A stretch of 64,000 nucleotides of DNA from Pseudomonas sp. C2B4 (GTDB lineage Bacteria; Pseudomonadota; Gammaproteobacteria; Pseudomonadales; Pseudomonadaceae): NCBI RefSeq assembly GCF_013359695.1, contig NZ_JABFMU010000028.1, positions 1 through 64,000 on the forward strand, read 5' to 3'. The translations under genes were made by a program, and so were the position numbers. Shown piece by piece: positions 43,416 through 52,990 of the stretch; positions within the stretch are counted from its first letter, which is position 1; each line of letters starts with the position of its first letter. Under the pieces are notes generated by a model. It saw only the letters and a program-made list of their open reading frames with translations, made no database searches and had not been told where the DNA came from.

Positions 43416-43682
43416 ATGTCAGGCGTCAAGGTCAGTGGCAAGGTGAAATGGTTCAACAACGCCAAGGGTTACGGTTTCATCAATGAGGACGGCAAGACAG
43501 AAGACTTGTTTGCTCACTACTCGGCCATCCAAATGGATGGTTATAAAACCCTGAAGGCCGGCCAGGCTGTCGAATTCGAAATAATCCAGGGTCCCAAAGG
43601 CCTGCAGGCCGTCAACATCAGCGCTCCTGTAGATGCTTCGAAAGTCTCGACACCTGCCACGCAACAGACCGTGACGGTTTAA
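43416..43682 (+). CDS. cspD: Cold-shock-like protein CspD
   Basis: 88 aa. Cold-shock fold with RNP1 KGYGFINEDG and RNP2 LFAHYSAI; C-terminal tail (ISAPVDASKVSTPATQQTVT) longer than CspA. Binds single-stranded DNA/RNA; in E. coli CspD inhibits replication in stationary phase. GGGAG about 9 nt before the ATG decides the start. Same position next to clpS in many gamma-proteobacteria. Confidence 0.9.
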   Translation: MSGVKVSGKVKWFNNAKGYGFINEDGKTEDLFAHYSAIQMDGYKTLKAGQAVEFEIIQGPKGLQAVNISAPVDASKVSTPATQQTVTV

Positions 43683-43704
43683 ACAACCACCGTCATCCAG
43701 TCAT

Positions 43705-43747
43705 AAAAAAACCGCCCGACTCAATCACTTGAATCGGGCGGTTTTTG
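43705..43747. terminator. Bidirectional terminator between cspD and icd
   Basis: Arms ACCGCCCGACTCAA and TTGAATCGGGCGGT (one mismatch) flanked by A7 and T5; serves convergent cspD and icd. Confidence 0.88.
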
Positions 43748-43763
43748 TACGCCTGTCGCTTGC

Positions 43764-45020
43764 TTACATGTGCTTGATCAATTCATCACCGAAGCCGGAA
43801 GACGAAACCAGCTTGGCGCCTTCCATCAGGCGCTCGAAGTCATAGGTCACGGTCTTGGCCTTGATCGCACCATTGGTGCCCTTGATGATCAGGTCCGCCG
43901 CCTCGGTCCAGCCCAGATGGCGCAACATCATCTCCGCAGAGAGGATCACCGAGCCCGGGTTGACCTGGTCCTTGCCGGCATACTTCGGCGCGGTGCCATG
44001 GGTGGCTTCGAACATGGCGACGGTGTCGGACAGGTTGGCGCCCGGCGCGATACCGATACCGCCCACTTCCGCCGCCAGCGCATCGGAGAGGTAGTCACCG
44101 TTGAGGTTCAGCGTGGCGATCACATCGTATTCGGCCGGACGCAGCAGGATCTGCTGGAGCATGGCGTCGGCGATGGCATCCTTGACGATGACTTCGCGAC
44201 CGGTTTTCGGGTTCTTGAACTTCATCCATGGACCGCCATCGAGCAGTTCGGCGCCGAATTCTTCCTTCGCCACCTCATAGCCCCAGTCCTTGAAGGCACC
44301 TTCGGTGAACTTCATGATGTTGCCCTTGTGCACGATGGTCAGCGACTTGCGGTCGTTGTCCACCACGTATTGCAGGGCCTTGCGCACCAGACGCTTGGTG
44401 CCTTCCTTGGATACCGGCTTGATGCCGATGCCGCAGTCCTGGTCGAAACGGATCTTGGTGACGCCCATTTCTTCTTTCAGGAACTTGATGACTTTAGTGG
44501 CTTCCGGCGAGCCGGCCTTCCACTCGATACCGGCATAGATGTCTTCGGAGTTCTCGCGGAAGATCACCATGTCGACGTCGCCAGGCTTTTTAACCGGGCT
44601 CGGCACGCCTTCGAACCACACCACCGGACGCAGGCACACATAAAGGTCAAGCTGCTGGCGCAGTGCCACGTTGAGCGAGCGGATACCGCCACCGACCGGC
44701 GTGGTCAGCGGACCCTTGATGGAAACGACGTAATCTTTCACGGCATCCAGTGTTTCCTGGGGCAGCCAGGTGTCCTGGTCGTAGACCTGGGTGGCTTTCT
44801 CGCCGGCATAGACTTCCATCCAGGAAATCTTGCGCTTACCCCCGTAGGCTTTTTCCACGGCAGCATCAACCACTTTGATCATCACGGGGCTGACGTCGAC
44901 GCCAATGCCGTCGCCTTCAATGAATGGAATGATCGGATTATTAGGAACATTGAGAGAATGGTCGGCGTTGACGGTGATTTTTTCGCCGACGGCTGGAACC
45001 TGAATCTTCTTGTAACCCAT
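43764..45020 (-). CDS. icd: NADP-dependent isocitrate dehydrogenase (dimeric)
   Basis: 418 aa. Oxidative decarboxylation of isocitrate to 2-oxoglutarate in the TCA cycle. The Ser115 of GGIRSLNVALRQQ is the site AceK phosphorylates in E. coli; IFRENSEDIYAGIEW and the C-terminal NADP region (GTAPKYAGKDQVNPGSVIL) are intact. The start MGYKKIQVP was chosen; a longer frame has no family match. Divergent from the unrelated monomeric enzyme idh with 517 nt between. Confidence 0.95.
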   Translation of the reverse strand: MGYKKIQVPAVGEKITVNADHSLNVPNNPIIPFIEGDGIGVDVSPVMIKVVDAAVEKAYGGKRKISWMEVYAGEKATQVYDQDTWLPQETLDAVKDYVVSIKGPLTTPVGGGIRSLNVALRQQLDLYVCLRPVVWFEGVPSPVKKPGDVDMVIFRENSEDIYAGIEWKAGSPEATKVIKFLKEEMGVTKIRFDQDCGIGIKPVSKEGTKRLVRKALQYVVDNDRKSLTIVHKGNIMKFTEGAFKDWGYEVAKEEFGAELLDGGPWMKFKNPKTGREVIVKDAIADAMLQQILLRPAEYDVIATLNLNGDYLSDALAAEVGGIGIAPGANLSDTVAMFEATHGTAPKYAGKDQVNPGSVILSAEMMLRHLGWTEAADLIIKGTNGAIKAKTVTYDFERLMEGAKLVSSSGFGDELIKHM

Positions 45021-45537
45021 GCTGAACTCCATTGATTGGATTGAACATCTGGCTTGGTTCGAGCGTAACCCAGTTGAATCGGCGCGCAAACCCTATGTTC
45101 CATCGATCTGCCGCAAAGCCGCATAACAGCTGAGCTACAAGCCTGAAAGCAAAGGGAAAAGTGCCAAACTCAAGCACGACGAACGACCCTGCACCGCCGA
45201 CATCTTTGCACGCGTCCCTGCGACCTTTAGACCAATGGACGAGAATCGATTCACATGAACCATCGGCAGATTGCCAGCTACCTATGTATAATGCCGCCCG
45301 CTGACCACAGGGTCACGACGGCCGACCTCTCCTTGCTACTCAAATGTAGCCGAGACTTTCCGCCCATAGCCGGACTGTTACCGCAGCCCGACTGCTTGAC
45401 GCTCTACTGATGCACCCAACATCACCGCGAAGAAATCTCGACATTCGGTTCATGGATGACTTTGAACGAACGCGCTTACCCGGCGCCCCTCGAGTTTCTG
45501 CGCACGCTTTAGCAAAGAAGAGAGAGTTAATCCGAAT
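45021..45537. promoter_or_regulatory. icd/idh divergent promoter region
   Basis: 517 nt with no gene seen. The best promoter-like match is TATAAT at 45287-45292 reading toward idh, with no convincing -35 at the right distance. The length suggests separate regulated promoters and a long leader for idh (about 240 nt if that hexamer is used). Confidence 0.4.
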
Positions 45538-47763
45538 ATGCCCACCCGCTCGAAGATCATCTATACCTTCACCGACGAAGCCCCAGCCCTCGCCACCTAT
45601 TCACTGTTGCCTATCGTAGAGGCCTTCACCGCCTCGGCTGATATCGCCGTTGAAACCCGCGATATCTCTCTTGCAGGGCGCATCCTGGCCAGCTTCCCCG
45701 AGCAACTGGGCGACAAAGCCGTAGCCGACCACCTCGCCGAACTGGGCGACCTGGCCGTTACGCCTGAAGCCAACATCATCAAGCTGCCGAACATCAGCGC
45801 CTCGGTTCCGCAGCTGCAAGCCGCGATCAAAGAACTGCAAGCCCAGGGCTACGCCCTGCCGGACTACCCGGAAACCGTCACCTGCGACGCCGACAAAGAA
45901 GCCAAGTCCCGTTACGACAAGGTCAAGGGCAGCGCCGTGAACCCGGTCCTGCGTGAAGGCAACTCCGACCGTCGCGCTCCGCTGTCGGTCAAGAACTACG
46001 CGCGCAAGCACCCGCACAAAATGGGCGCCTGGGCTGCGGACTCCAAGTCCCACGTTGCGCACATGAGCACCGGCGATTTCTACGGCAGCGAAAAAGCCGC
46101 CCTGATCGACGCCGCTGACGCCGTGAAGATCGAGCTGGTCGCACAAGACGGCACCACCACCGTCCTGAAAGAAAAAACCAGCGTTCAGGCTGGCGAGATC
46201 CTCGACTGCGCCGTGATGAGCAAAAACGCCCTGCGCGCGTTCATTGCCGCTGAAATCGAAAGCGCCAAGCAACAAGGCGTGCTGCTGTCGGTTCACCTCA
46301 AGGCCACCATGATGAAGGTCTCCGACCCGATCATGTTCGGCCAGATCGTTGCCGAGTTCTATAAAGACGCACTGGCCAAGCACGCTGACGTGCTGGCACA
46401 GATCGGCTTCAACCTGAACAACGGCATCGGCGACCTGTACGCTCGCATCAAGGCTCTGCCGGCCGAGCAACAAGCTGCCATCGAAGCTGACATCCAGGCG
46501 GTCTACGCCGTTCGTCCGTCGCTGGCGATGGTCAACTCCGACAAAGGCATCACCAACCTGCACGTGCCGAGCGACGTTATCGTCGACGCCTCGATGCCAG
46601 CCATGATCCGTGACTCCGGCAAAATGTGGGGCACCGACGGCCAGCTGCACGACACCAAGGCCGTGATCCCGGATCGTTGCTACGCCACCATCTACCAGGC
46701 AGTGATTGAAGACTGCAAGGCAAACGGCGCCTTCGACCCAACCACGATGGGCAGCGTGCCAAACGTTGGCCTGATGGCCAAAAAAGCCGAAGAGTACGGT
46801 TCCCACGACAAGACCTTCCAGATCAAGGCCAACGGCGTGGTCCGCGTGACCGACAGCAAAGGCACCCTGCTGATGGAACAGGCTGTTGAAGCCGGCGACA
46901 TCTTCCGCATGTGCCAGACCAAAGACGCGCCGATCCAGGACTGGGTCAAACTGGCCGTCAACCGCGCCCGCGCCAGCAGCACGCCTGCGATCTTCTGGCT
47001 GGACCCGATGCGCGCCCACGACGGCGTGGTGATCGAGAAAGTTCAGGCTTACCTGAAGGATCACGACACTGCCGGCCTGGACATCCAGATCATGGCTCCG
47101 GTCGATGCGATGAAGTTCACCCTGCAGCGCACCCGCGAAGGCAAGGACACCATCTCGGTGACCGGTAACGTACTGCGCGACTACCTGACCGACCTGTTCC
47201 CGATCATGGAACTGGGCACCAGCGCCAAGATGCTGTCGATCGTACCGCTGATGAACGGCGGTGGCCTGTTCGAAACCGGCGCCGGCGGTTCGGCTCCGAA
47301 GCACGTTCAGCAACTGCTGGAAGAGAACTTCCTGCGCTGGGATTCCCTGGGCGAGTTCCTGGCCCTGGCCGCGTCCCTTGAGCATCTGGGTGTGAACTAC
47401 AACAACCCGAAAGCTCTGGTACTGTCCAAGACCCTGGACCAGGCCACCGGCCTGTTCCTGGACAACAACAAGTCGCCATCGCGCAAAGTCGGCAACATCG
47501 ACAACCGCGGCAGCCACTTCTACCTGGCGCTGTACTGGGCTCAAGCCTTGGCGGCCCAGACCGAAGACACTGCACTGCAAGCGCAGTTCGCGACCCTGGC
47601 CAAGACCCTGACCGAGAACGAAGCAACCATCGTTGCCGAACTCAACGCCGTTCAGGGCAAGCCAGTGGACATCGGCGGTTACTACCACGCCAATGCCGAA
47701 CTGATCAGCAAGGCCATGCGCCCGAGCGCCACGCTCAACGCGGCGATTGCTGCGCTGGTGTAA
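45538..47763 (+). CDS. idh: Monomeric NADP-dependent isocitrate dehydrogenase
   Basis: 741 aa, characteristic of the large monomeric class unrelated in sequence to icd. N-terminus MPTRSKIIYTFTDEAPALAT; the phosphate/substrate-binding region VLREGNSDRRAP and KNYARKHPHKMGAW are clear; PVDIGGYYHAN lies near the C-terminus. Same reaction as icd. From memory, many Pseudomonas carry both, with different regulation. Ends at a strong terminator. Confidence 0.95.
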   Translation: MPTRSKIIYTFTDEAPALATYSLLPIVEAFTASADIAVETRDISLAGRILASFPEQLGDKAVADHLAELGDLAVTPEANIIKLPNISASVPQLQAAIKELQAQGYALPDYPETVTCDADKEAKSRYDKVKGSAVNPVLREGNSDRRAPLSVKNYARKHPHKMGAWAADSKSHVAHMSTGDFYGSEKAALIDAADAVKIELVAQDGTTTVLKEKTSVQAGEILDCAVMSKNALRAFIAAEIESAKQQGVLLSVHLKATMMKVSDPIMFGQIVAEFYKDALAKHADVLAQIGFNLNNGIGDLYARIKALPAEQQAAIEADIQAVYAVRPSLAMVNSDKGITNLHVPSDVIVDASMPAMIRDSGKMWGTDGQLHDTKAVIPDRCYATIYQAVIEDCKANGAFDPTTMGSVPNVGLMAKKAEEYGSHDKTFQIKANGVVRVTDSKGTLLMEQAVEAGDIFRMCQTKDAPIQDWVKLAVNRARASSTPAIFWLDPMRAHDGVVIEKVQAYLKDHDTAGLDIQIMAPVDAMKFTLQRTREGKDTISVTGNVLRDYLTDLFPIMELGTSAKMLSIVPLMNGGGLFETGAGGSAPKHVQQLLEENFLRWDSLGEFLALAASLEHLGVNYNNPKALVLSKTLDQATGLFLDNNKSPSRKVGNIDNRGSHFYLALYWAQALAAQTEDTALQAQFATLAKTLTENEATIVAELNAVQGKPVDIGGYYHANAELISKAMRPSATLNAAIAALV

Positions 47764-47779
47764 GGTTGTTGTGATGCAA

Positions 47780-47810
47780 AGAAACCCCGGCCCCGTGCCG
47801 GGGTTTCTGT
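47780..47810 (+). terminator. Rho-independent terminator of idh
   Basis: AGAAACCCCGG and CCGGGGTTTCT arms with loop CCCCGTG, 17 nt after the stop. Confidence 0.85.
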
Positions 47811-47837
47811 TTATGCACATCTGCCGAAACCGGCCCT

Positions 47838-47928
47838 TGTGGGAGCGAGCCTGCTCGCGAATGCGGTTTATCATTCGACATCAATGCTGGCTGACCCACC
47901 GCTTTCGCGAGCAGGCTCGCTCCCACAG
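47838..47928. repeat. REPIN
   Basis: TTGTGGGAGCGAGCCTGCTC facing GAGCAGGCTCGCTCCCACAG, between the idh terminator and the nudJ-like gene. Confidence 0.92.
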
Positions 47929-47979
47929 GGGCCGGTTTCCATATTGAAAACTTTGCACCCCTGAACTTGAGGAAACCCC

Positions 47980-48426
47980 ATGGACTGGCAACCCCACATC
48001 ACCGTCGCCACCATCGTCGAAGACAATGGCCGCTTCCTGATGGTCGAAGAACTCAAGCACGGACGCGCGGTACTCAATCAGCCCGCCGGGCATCTGGACC
48101 CGGATGAAACCCTGATCGAAGCCGCCGTGCGCGAAACCCTCGAGGAAACCGGCTGGGACGTAGAAGCGACCGGCGTACTGGGCATTTACCTCTACACCGC
48201 CCCGAGCAACGGCGTCACTTACCAACGGGTCTGCTTCATCGCCAAACCGCTGAAACACCACCCCGACTATCAGCTGGATGACGGCATCGTCGGCGCCAAG
48301 TGGCTGACCCGTGACGAATTGCTGCATCAGCGCGCAAACTGGCGCAGTGAGCTGATCATCCGCTGCATCGATGATTATCTGGACGGCAAGCACTTCGGCC
48401 TCGAATTGATCCGTCCTTCTCTTTAG
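47980..48426 (+). CDS. NUDIX hydrolase, NudJ-like
   Basis: 148 aa. Complete NUDIX box at about residues 37-59 (GHLDPDETLIEAAVRETLEE then TGW). E. coli NudJ hydrolyses thiamine and nucleoside pyrophosphates, and is likewise next to mnmA. Family end GKHFGLELIRPSL. Co-oriented with mnmA, 59 nt upstream. Confidence 0.85.
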   Translation: MDWQPHITVATIVEDNGRFLMVEELKHGRAVLNQPAGHLDPDETLIEAAVRETLEETGWDVEATGVLGIYLYTAPSNGVTYQRVCFIAKPLKHHPDYQLDDGIVGAKWLTRDELLHQRANWRSELIIRCIDDYLDGKHFGLELIRPSL

Positions 48427-48485
48427 CCTTGCGGGCCCGAGCCTGTTAGAATCGCGTCCTTTTTCAAGACACTCATTGAATCCCT

Positions 48486-49619
48486 ATGCGTGATCCAGCC
48501 CCTTCTGACACACAAAAGAAGCGCGTCATTGTCGGCATGTCCGGCGGCGTGGACTCTTCCGTTTCCGCCCTCCTGCTGATCGAGCAGGGTTATGAGGTGG
48601 AAGGCCTGTTCATGAAGAACTGGGAAGAAGACGATGGAACGGAATACTGCACCGCCATGGATGACCTGGCGGACGCCCAGGCCGTGTGCGACAAAATTGG
48701 CATCAAGCTGCACACCGCCAACTTCGCCGCCGAGTACTGGGACAACGTGTTCGAGCACTTCCTGGCCGAATACAAGGCCGGCCGCACGCCGAACCCGGAC
48801 ATCCTGTGCAACCGCGAGATCAAGTTCAAGGCGTTCCTCGACTACGCCATGATGCTCGGCGCCGACCTGATCGCCACCGGTCACTACGTGCGTCGTCGCG
48901 ACATCGATGGCCGGACCGAGCTGCTCAAGGGCCTGGACCCGAACAAGGACCAGAGCTACTTCCTGCATGCCGTCGGCGGTGAACAGATCGCCAAGACCCT
49001 GTTCCCGGTTGGCGAACTGGAAAAACCCCAGGTGCGCGCAATTGCCGAGAAATACGAACTGGCGACCGCGAAGAAAAAGGATTCCACCGGGATCTGCTTC
49101 ATCGGCGAACGCCGCTTCAGCGATTTCCTCAAGCAATACCTGCCCGCGCAGCCGGGCGAGATCAAGACCACCGAAGGCGAAGTCATCGGCCGTCACCACG
49201 GCTTGATGTATCACACCATCGGCCAGCGCCAGGGCCTCGGCATCGGCGGCCTGAAAGACGCTGGCGAAGAGCCATGGTACGTGCTGATCAAGGATCTGGA
49301 GCACAACGAGCTGATCGTCGGCCAGGGCAACGACCATCCGTGGCTGTTCTCCCGCGCCCTGCTCGCCTCCGACATCTATTGGGTCAACCCGATCGACCTG
49401 AGCCAGCCGCGCAAGCTGACCGCCAAAGTCCGCTACCGCCAGAGCGACCAGCCCTGCACCCTGGAAAAGACCGCCACCGGCTATCGCGCAACCTTCGATG
49501 ACCCGCAACGCGCGGTCACTCCGGGCCAGTCCGTGGTTTTTTACGACGGCGAGATCTGCCTCGGTGGTGGCGTGATCGAAGTGGCCGAACCGTGGACAAG
49601 CAAAGGCCAGCAACAATGA
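48486..49619 (+). CDS. mnmA: tRNA 2-thiouridylase MnmA
   Basis: 377 aa. Installs s2U at tRNA position 34 using sulfur from TusE. PP-loop GMSGGVDSSVSALL at 17-30; catalytic Cys108 (DILCNREIKF) and Cys204 (STGICFIGERRF). Completes the thiolation pathway started by tusDCBE at 25923. Stop overlaps the hflD start (ATGA). Confidence 0.96.
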   Translation: MRDPAPSDTQKKRVIVGMSGGVDSSVSALLLIEQGYEVEGLFMKNWEEDDGTEYCTAMDDLADAQAVCDKIGIKLHTANFAAEYWDNVFEHFLAEYKAGRTPNPDILCNREIKFKAFLDYAMMLGADLIATGHYVRRRDIDGRTELLKGLDPNKDQSYFLHAVGGEQIAKTLFPVGELEKPQVRAIAEKYELATAKKKDSTGICFIGERRFSDFLKQYLPAQPGEIKTTEGEVIGRHHGLMYHTIGQRQGLGIGGLKDAGEEPWYVLIKDLEHNELIVGQGNDHPWLFSRALLASDIYWVNPIDLSQPRKLTAKVRYRQSDQPCTLEKTATGYRATFDDPQRAVTPGQSVVFYDGEICLGGGVIEVAEPWTSKGQQQ

Positions 49620-50236
49620 GCCCGACCCAGGAGCAACTGACGGCGCTGGGAGGCGTGTTTCTCGCCGCCGTGCTGGTCGACAAGATCGCCAAGACCGGCC
49701 AGACCAACGAAGCCGGCCTGAGCTGCATGCTCGGCAGCCTGTTGATCCGCGACCCCAAGGACACCCTGGAAGTGTACGGCGGCGACGACATCAACCTGCG
49801 CGAAGGTTATCGCGCCCTGATCGGCGCCCTCGAACGCGACCCGAGCGCCCTGCAGCGCGAGCCGCTGCGCTATGCGCTGGCCATGCTGGGCCTTGAGCGC
49901 CAACTGGCCAAACGCGGGGACATGCTGGACGTGATTGGCAAACGCCTGCCGCAGATCCAGTCCCAGGTCGAACACTTCGGCCCCGCGCACGAAAACGTGA
50001 TCGCCGCGTGTGGCGCGCTGTACCAGGACACCCTGAGCACCCTGCGCCAGCGCATCCAGGTCCACGGCGACATGCGCAACCTGCAGCAACCGAGCAACGC
50101 CTCGAAAATCCGCGCCCTGTTGCTGGCGGGCATTCGTTCGGCACGCCTGTGGCGGCAGTTGGGCGGTCATCGCTGGCAACTGGTGGTCAGCCGACGCAAA
50201 TTACTCAAAGAGCTTTACCCGCTGATGCGCAGCTGA
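49616..50236 (+). CDS. hflD: High-frequency lysogenisation protein HflD
   Basis: 206 aa, mostly helical. Family stretches LGGVFLAAVLVDKIAKTGQ, LRYALAMLGLERQLAKR and RALLLAGIRSARLWRQLGG. In E. coli it is a membrane-associated protein that counteracts phage lambda CII; broader role unsettled. ATG within the mnmA stop (4-nt overlap), upstream of purB as in E. coli. Confidence 0.92.
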   Translation: MSPTQEQLTALGGVFLAAVLVDKIAKTGQTNEAGLSCMLGSLLIRDPKDTLEVYGGDDINLREGYRALIGALERDPSALQREPLRYALAMLGLERQLAKRGDMLDVIGKRLPQIQSQVEHFGPAHENVIAACGALYQDTLSTLRQRIQVHGDMRNLQQPSNASKIRALLLAGIRSARLWRQLGGHRWQLVVSRRKLLKELYPLMRS

Positions 50237-50363
50237 TGCGCCTCTGCAACACCGTTTTGTAGTCTGTAACGCGTAATACGCTGGTCAGTTGGCAACGGAC
50301 CCGCGGATTTTTTCATGTATGATACGCGCCCCATTTCGTTGCCCGACTGTCCGAGAACACCCC

Positions 50364-51734
50364 ATGCAGCTCTCTTCGCTCACTGCGGTTTCCCCTGTTG
50401 ACGGCCGCTACGCCGGCAAAACCCAGGCCCTGCGCCCAATTTTCAGCGAGTACGGCCTGATCCGTGCCCGCGTCCTGGTTGAAGTGCGCTGGCTCCAGCG
50501 CCTGGCCGCTCACCCTGCCATCAGCGAAGTGCCGGCGTTCTCCGCCGAAGCCAACGCCGTATTGAACACCCTGGCGGAAAACTTCTCTCTGGAGCACGCC
50601 GAGCGCGTCAAAGAGATCGAGCGCACCACCAACCACGACGTAAAAGCCATCGAATACCTGCTCAAAGAGCAGGCGGCCAAGCTGCCGGAACTGGCCAAGG
50701 TCAGCGAATTCATCCACTTTGCCTGCACCAGCGAGGACATCAACAACCTGTCCCACGCCCTGATGCTGCGTGAAGGCCGTGATGACGTGATGCTGCCGCT
50801 GATGCGCCAGACCGCCGAAGCCATCCGCGAACTGGCCATCCGCTTCGCCGACGTGCCTATGCTGTCGCGCACCCACGGTCAACCGGCTTCGCCGACCACC
50901 CTGGGCAAAGAGTTGGCGAACGTGGTTTACCGCCTGGAGCGCCAGATCGCTCAGGTCGCCGCCGTTCCACTGCTGGGCAAGATCAACGGCGCCGTCGGCA
51001 ACTACAACGCACACCTGTCGGCCTACCCCGAGATCGACTGGGAAGCCAACGCCCGCGCCTTCATCGAAGACGAGCTGGGCCTGGGCTTCAACCCGTACAC
51101 CACGCAGATCGAACCGCACGACTACATTGCCGAGCTGTTCGACGCGATCGCACGCTTCAACACCATCCTGATCGACTTCGACCGCGACATCTGGGGCTAC
51201 ATCTCCCTGGGCTATTTCAAACAGCGCACCATCGCTGGCGAAATCGGTTCGTCGACCATGCCGCACAAGGTCAACCCGATCGACTTCGAAAACTCCGAAG
51301 GCAACCTGGGCATCGCCAACGCACTGTTCCAGCACCTGGCGAGCAAGTTGCCGATTTCCCGCTGGCAGCGCGACCTGACCGACTCCACCGTACTGCGCAA
51401 CCTCGGCGTCGGCTTCGCCCACAGCGTGATCGCGTACGAAGCGAGCCTCAAAGGCATCAGCAAGCTTGAGCTCAACGCCGAGAAAATCGCCGCTGATCTG
51501 GATGCATGCTGGGAAGTCCTGGCCGAGCCGATCCAGACCGTGATGCGCCGCTACAACATCGAGAACCCGTACGAGAAACTGAAGGAACTGACGCGCGGCA
51601 AGGGCATCAGCCCTGAGGCGCTGCAAACTTTCATCGACGGCCTGGACATGCCCGCCGCCGCCAAGGCCGAGCTGAAACTGCTCACCCCGGCGAACTACAT
51701 CGGCAACGCTGTAGCGCAAGCCAAACGCATCTGA
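50364..51734 (+). CDS. purB: Adenylosuccinate lyase
   Basis: 456 aa. Two steps of purine synthesis (SAICAR to AICAR and adenylosuccinate to AMP). Fumarase-superfamily signature SSTMPHKVNPIDFEN near 295, plus TSEDINNLSHALML and RTHGQPASPTTLGKE. The start at MQLSSLTA (PVDGRY follows); the longer frame crosses an intergenic promoter-like stretch. Confidence 0.96.
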   Translation: MQLSSLTAVSPVDGRYAGKTQALRPIFSEYGLIRARVLVEVRWLQRLAAHPAISEVPAFSAEANAVLNTLAENFSLEHAERVKEIERTTNHDVKAIEYLLKEQAAKLPELAKVSEFIHFACTSEDINNLSHALMLREGRDDVMLPLMRQTAEAIRELAIRFADVPMLSRTHGQPASPTTLGKELANVVYRLERQIAQVAAVPLLGKINGAVGNYNAHLSAYPEIDWEANARAFIEDELGLGFNPYTTQIEPHDYIAELFDAIARFNTILIDFDRDIWGYISLGYFKQRTIAGEIGSSTMPHKVNPIDFENSEGNLGIANALFQHLASKLPISRWQRDLTDSTVLRNLGVGFAHSVIAYEASLKGISKLELNAEKIAADLDACWEVLAEPIQTVMRRYNIENPYEKLKELTRGKGISPEALQTFIDGLDMPAAAKAELKLLTPANYIGNAVAQAKRI

Positions 51735-51756
51735 TCGACCGCTAGACCCTTTTAAG

Positions 51757-51783
51757 ACGCCCGGCCGCGCCGGGCGTTTTTAT
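51757..51783 (+). terminator. Rho-independent terminator of purB
   Basis: ACGCCCGGC-CGC-GCCGGGCGT followed by TTTTA, 23 nt after the purB stop. Confidence 0.88.
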
Positions 51784-51820
51784 TCCCGTATGAAAAGTGC
51801 ATTTTTTCAATAGGTTACAC

Positions 51821-52990
51821 ATGAATCCTGACATCCCTCTTCAACTTCTGGGCGGCATCACGGCACGGGAATTCCTGCGCGACTACTGGCAGAAAAAACC
51901 GCTGCTGATCCGCCAGGCGATTCCTGATTTCGAAAGCCCGATCGACGCCGACGAACTGGCTGGCCTGGCGCTGGAAGAAGAAGTCGAATCGCGCCTGATC
52001 ATCGAGAACGGCGAGCGTCCGTGGGAATTGCGTCGCGGCCCGTTTGCCGAGGACGAGTTCAGCAAACTGCCGGAGCGCGAGTGGACCCTGCTGGTGCAAG
52101 CCGTTGACCAATTCGTACCGGAAGTCAGCGAATTGCTGGAGCACTTCCGCTTCCTGCCGAGCTGGCGCATCGACGACGTGATGATCAGCTTTGCTGCCCC
52201 GGGCGGCAGCGTGGGTCCGCACTTCGACAACTACGACGTGTTCCTGCTGCAAGGCCATGGCAAGCGCAACTGGAAAATCGGCCAGATGTGCGACTCCGAG
52301 AGCCCGCTGTTGCAACACGCGGACCTGCGCATCCTCGCCGACTTCGAAACGACCGATGAATGGGTGCTGGAACCAGGCGACATGCTGTACCTGCCACCGC
52401 GTCTGGCCCACTGCGGCGTCGCGGTCGACGACTGCCTGACCTACTCCGTGGGATTCCGCGCACCGAGCGCCGCTGAAGTACTGACTCACTTCACCGACTT
52501 CCTCAGCCAGTTCCTGCCGGACGAAGAGCGCTATACCGACGCCGACGCCCTGCCAGCCGCCGACCCGCACCAGATTCAACACGACGCCCTCGATCGCCTG
52601 AAAAGCCTGCTGGCCGAGCACATGAGCGACGAGCGCCTGCTGCTGACCTGGTTCGGCCAGTTCATGACCGAGCCGCGCTATCCGGAACTGGTGGTCGGCC
52701 CTGAAGACCTCGCCGAAGACGACGTTCTCGGCGCACTGGAGCAAGGCGCGGTGCTGATCCGCAACCCGAGCGCACGTCTGGCCTGGTCGGAAGTCGATGA
52801 CGACCTGCTGCTGTTCGCCAGCGGCCAGAGCCGTTACCTGCCGGGCAAACTGCGCGAGCTGCTGAAAATGATCTGCGCCGCCGACGCCCTGCACAGCGAT
52901 AACCTCGGCGAATGGCTGAGCGATGAAGACGGTCGCGGCCTGCTGTGCGAACTGGTCAAGCAAGGAAGCCTGGGGTTTGCCGATGAATAA
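51821..52990 (+). CDS. roxA: Ribosomal oxygenase RoxA (YcfD-like 50S L16 arginine hydroxylase)
   Basis: 389 aa Fe(II)/2-oxoglutarate JmjC-type enzyme. Iron ligands His134 and Asp136 in GPHFDNYDVFLLQ and His197 in PRLAHCGV; winged-helix C-terminal domain. Hydroxylates an Arg of ribosomal protein L16 in E. coli. Start chosen at MNPDIPLQ. Overlaps the following GNAT gene by 8 nt. Confidence 0.9.
   Translation: MNPDIPLQLLGGITAREFLRDYWQKKPLLIRQAIPDFESPIDADELAGLALEEEVESRLIIENGERPWELRRGPFAEDEFSKLPEREWTLLVQAVDQFVPEVSELLEHFRFLPSWRIDDVMISFAAPGGSVGPHFDNYDVFLLQGHGKRNWKIGQMCDSESPLLQHADLRILADFETTDEWVLEPGDMLYLPPRLAHCGVAVDDCLTYSVGFRAPSAAEVLTHFTDFLSQFLPDEERYTDADALPAADPHQIQHDALDRLKSLLAEHMSDERLLLTWFGQFMTEPRYPELVVGPEDLAEDDVLGALEQGAVLIRNPSARLAWSEVDDDLLLFASGQSRYLPGKLRELLKMICAADALHSDNLGEWLSDEDGRGLLCELVKQGSLGFADE

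Noticed and set aside
45601..47874. 757-codon minus-strand frame opposite idh
   Set aside because: Antisense shadow of a clear enzyme gene; Gly/Val/His-rich with no family motif. The same holds for long frames opposite serS/cysG, ftsK, clpA and nuoG.
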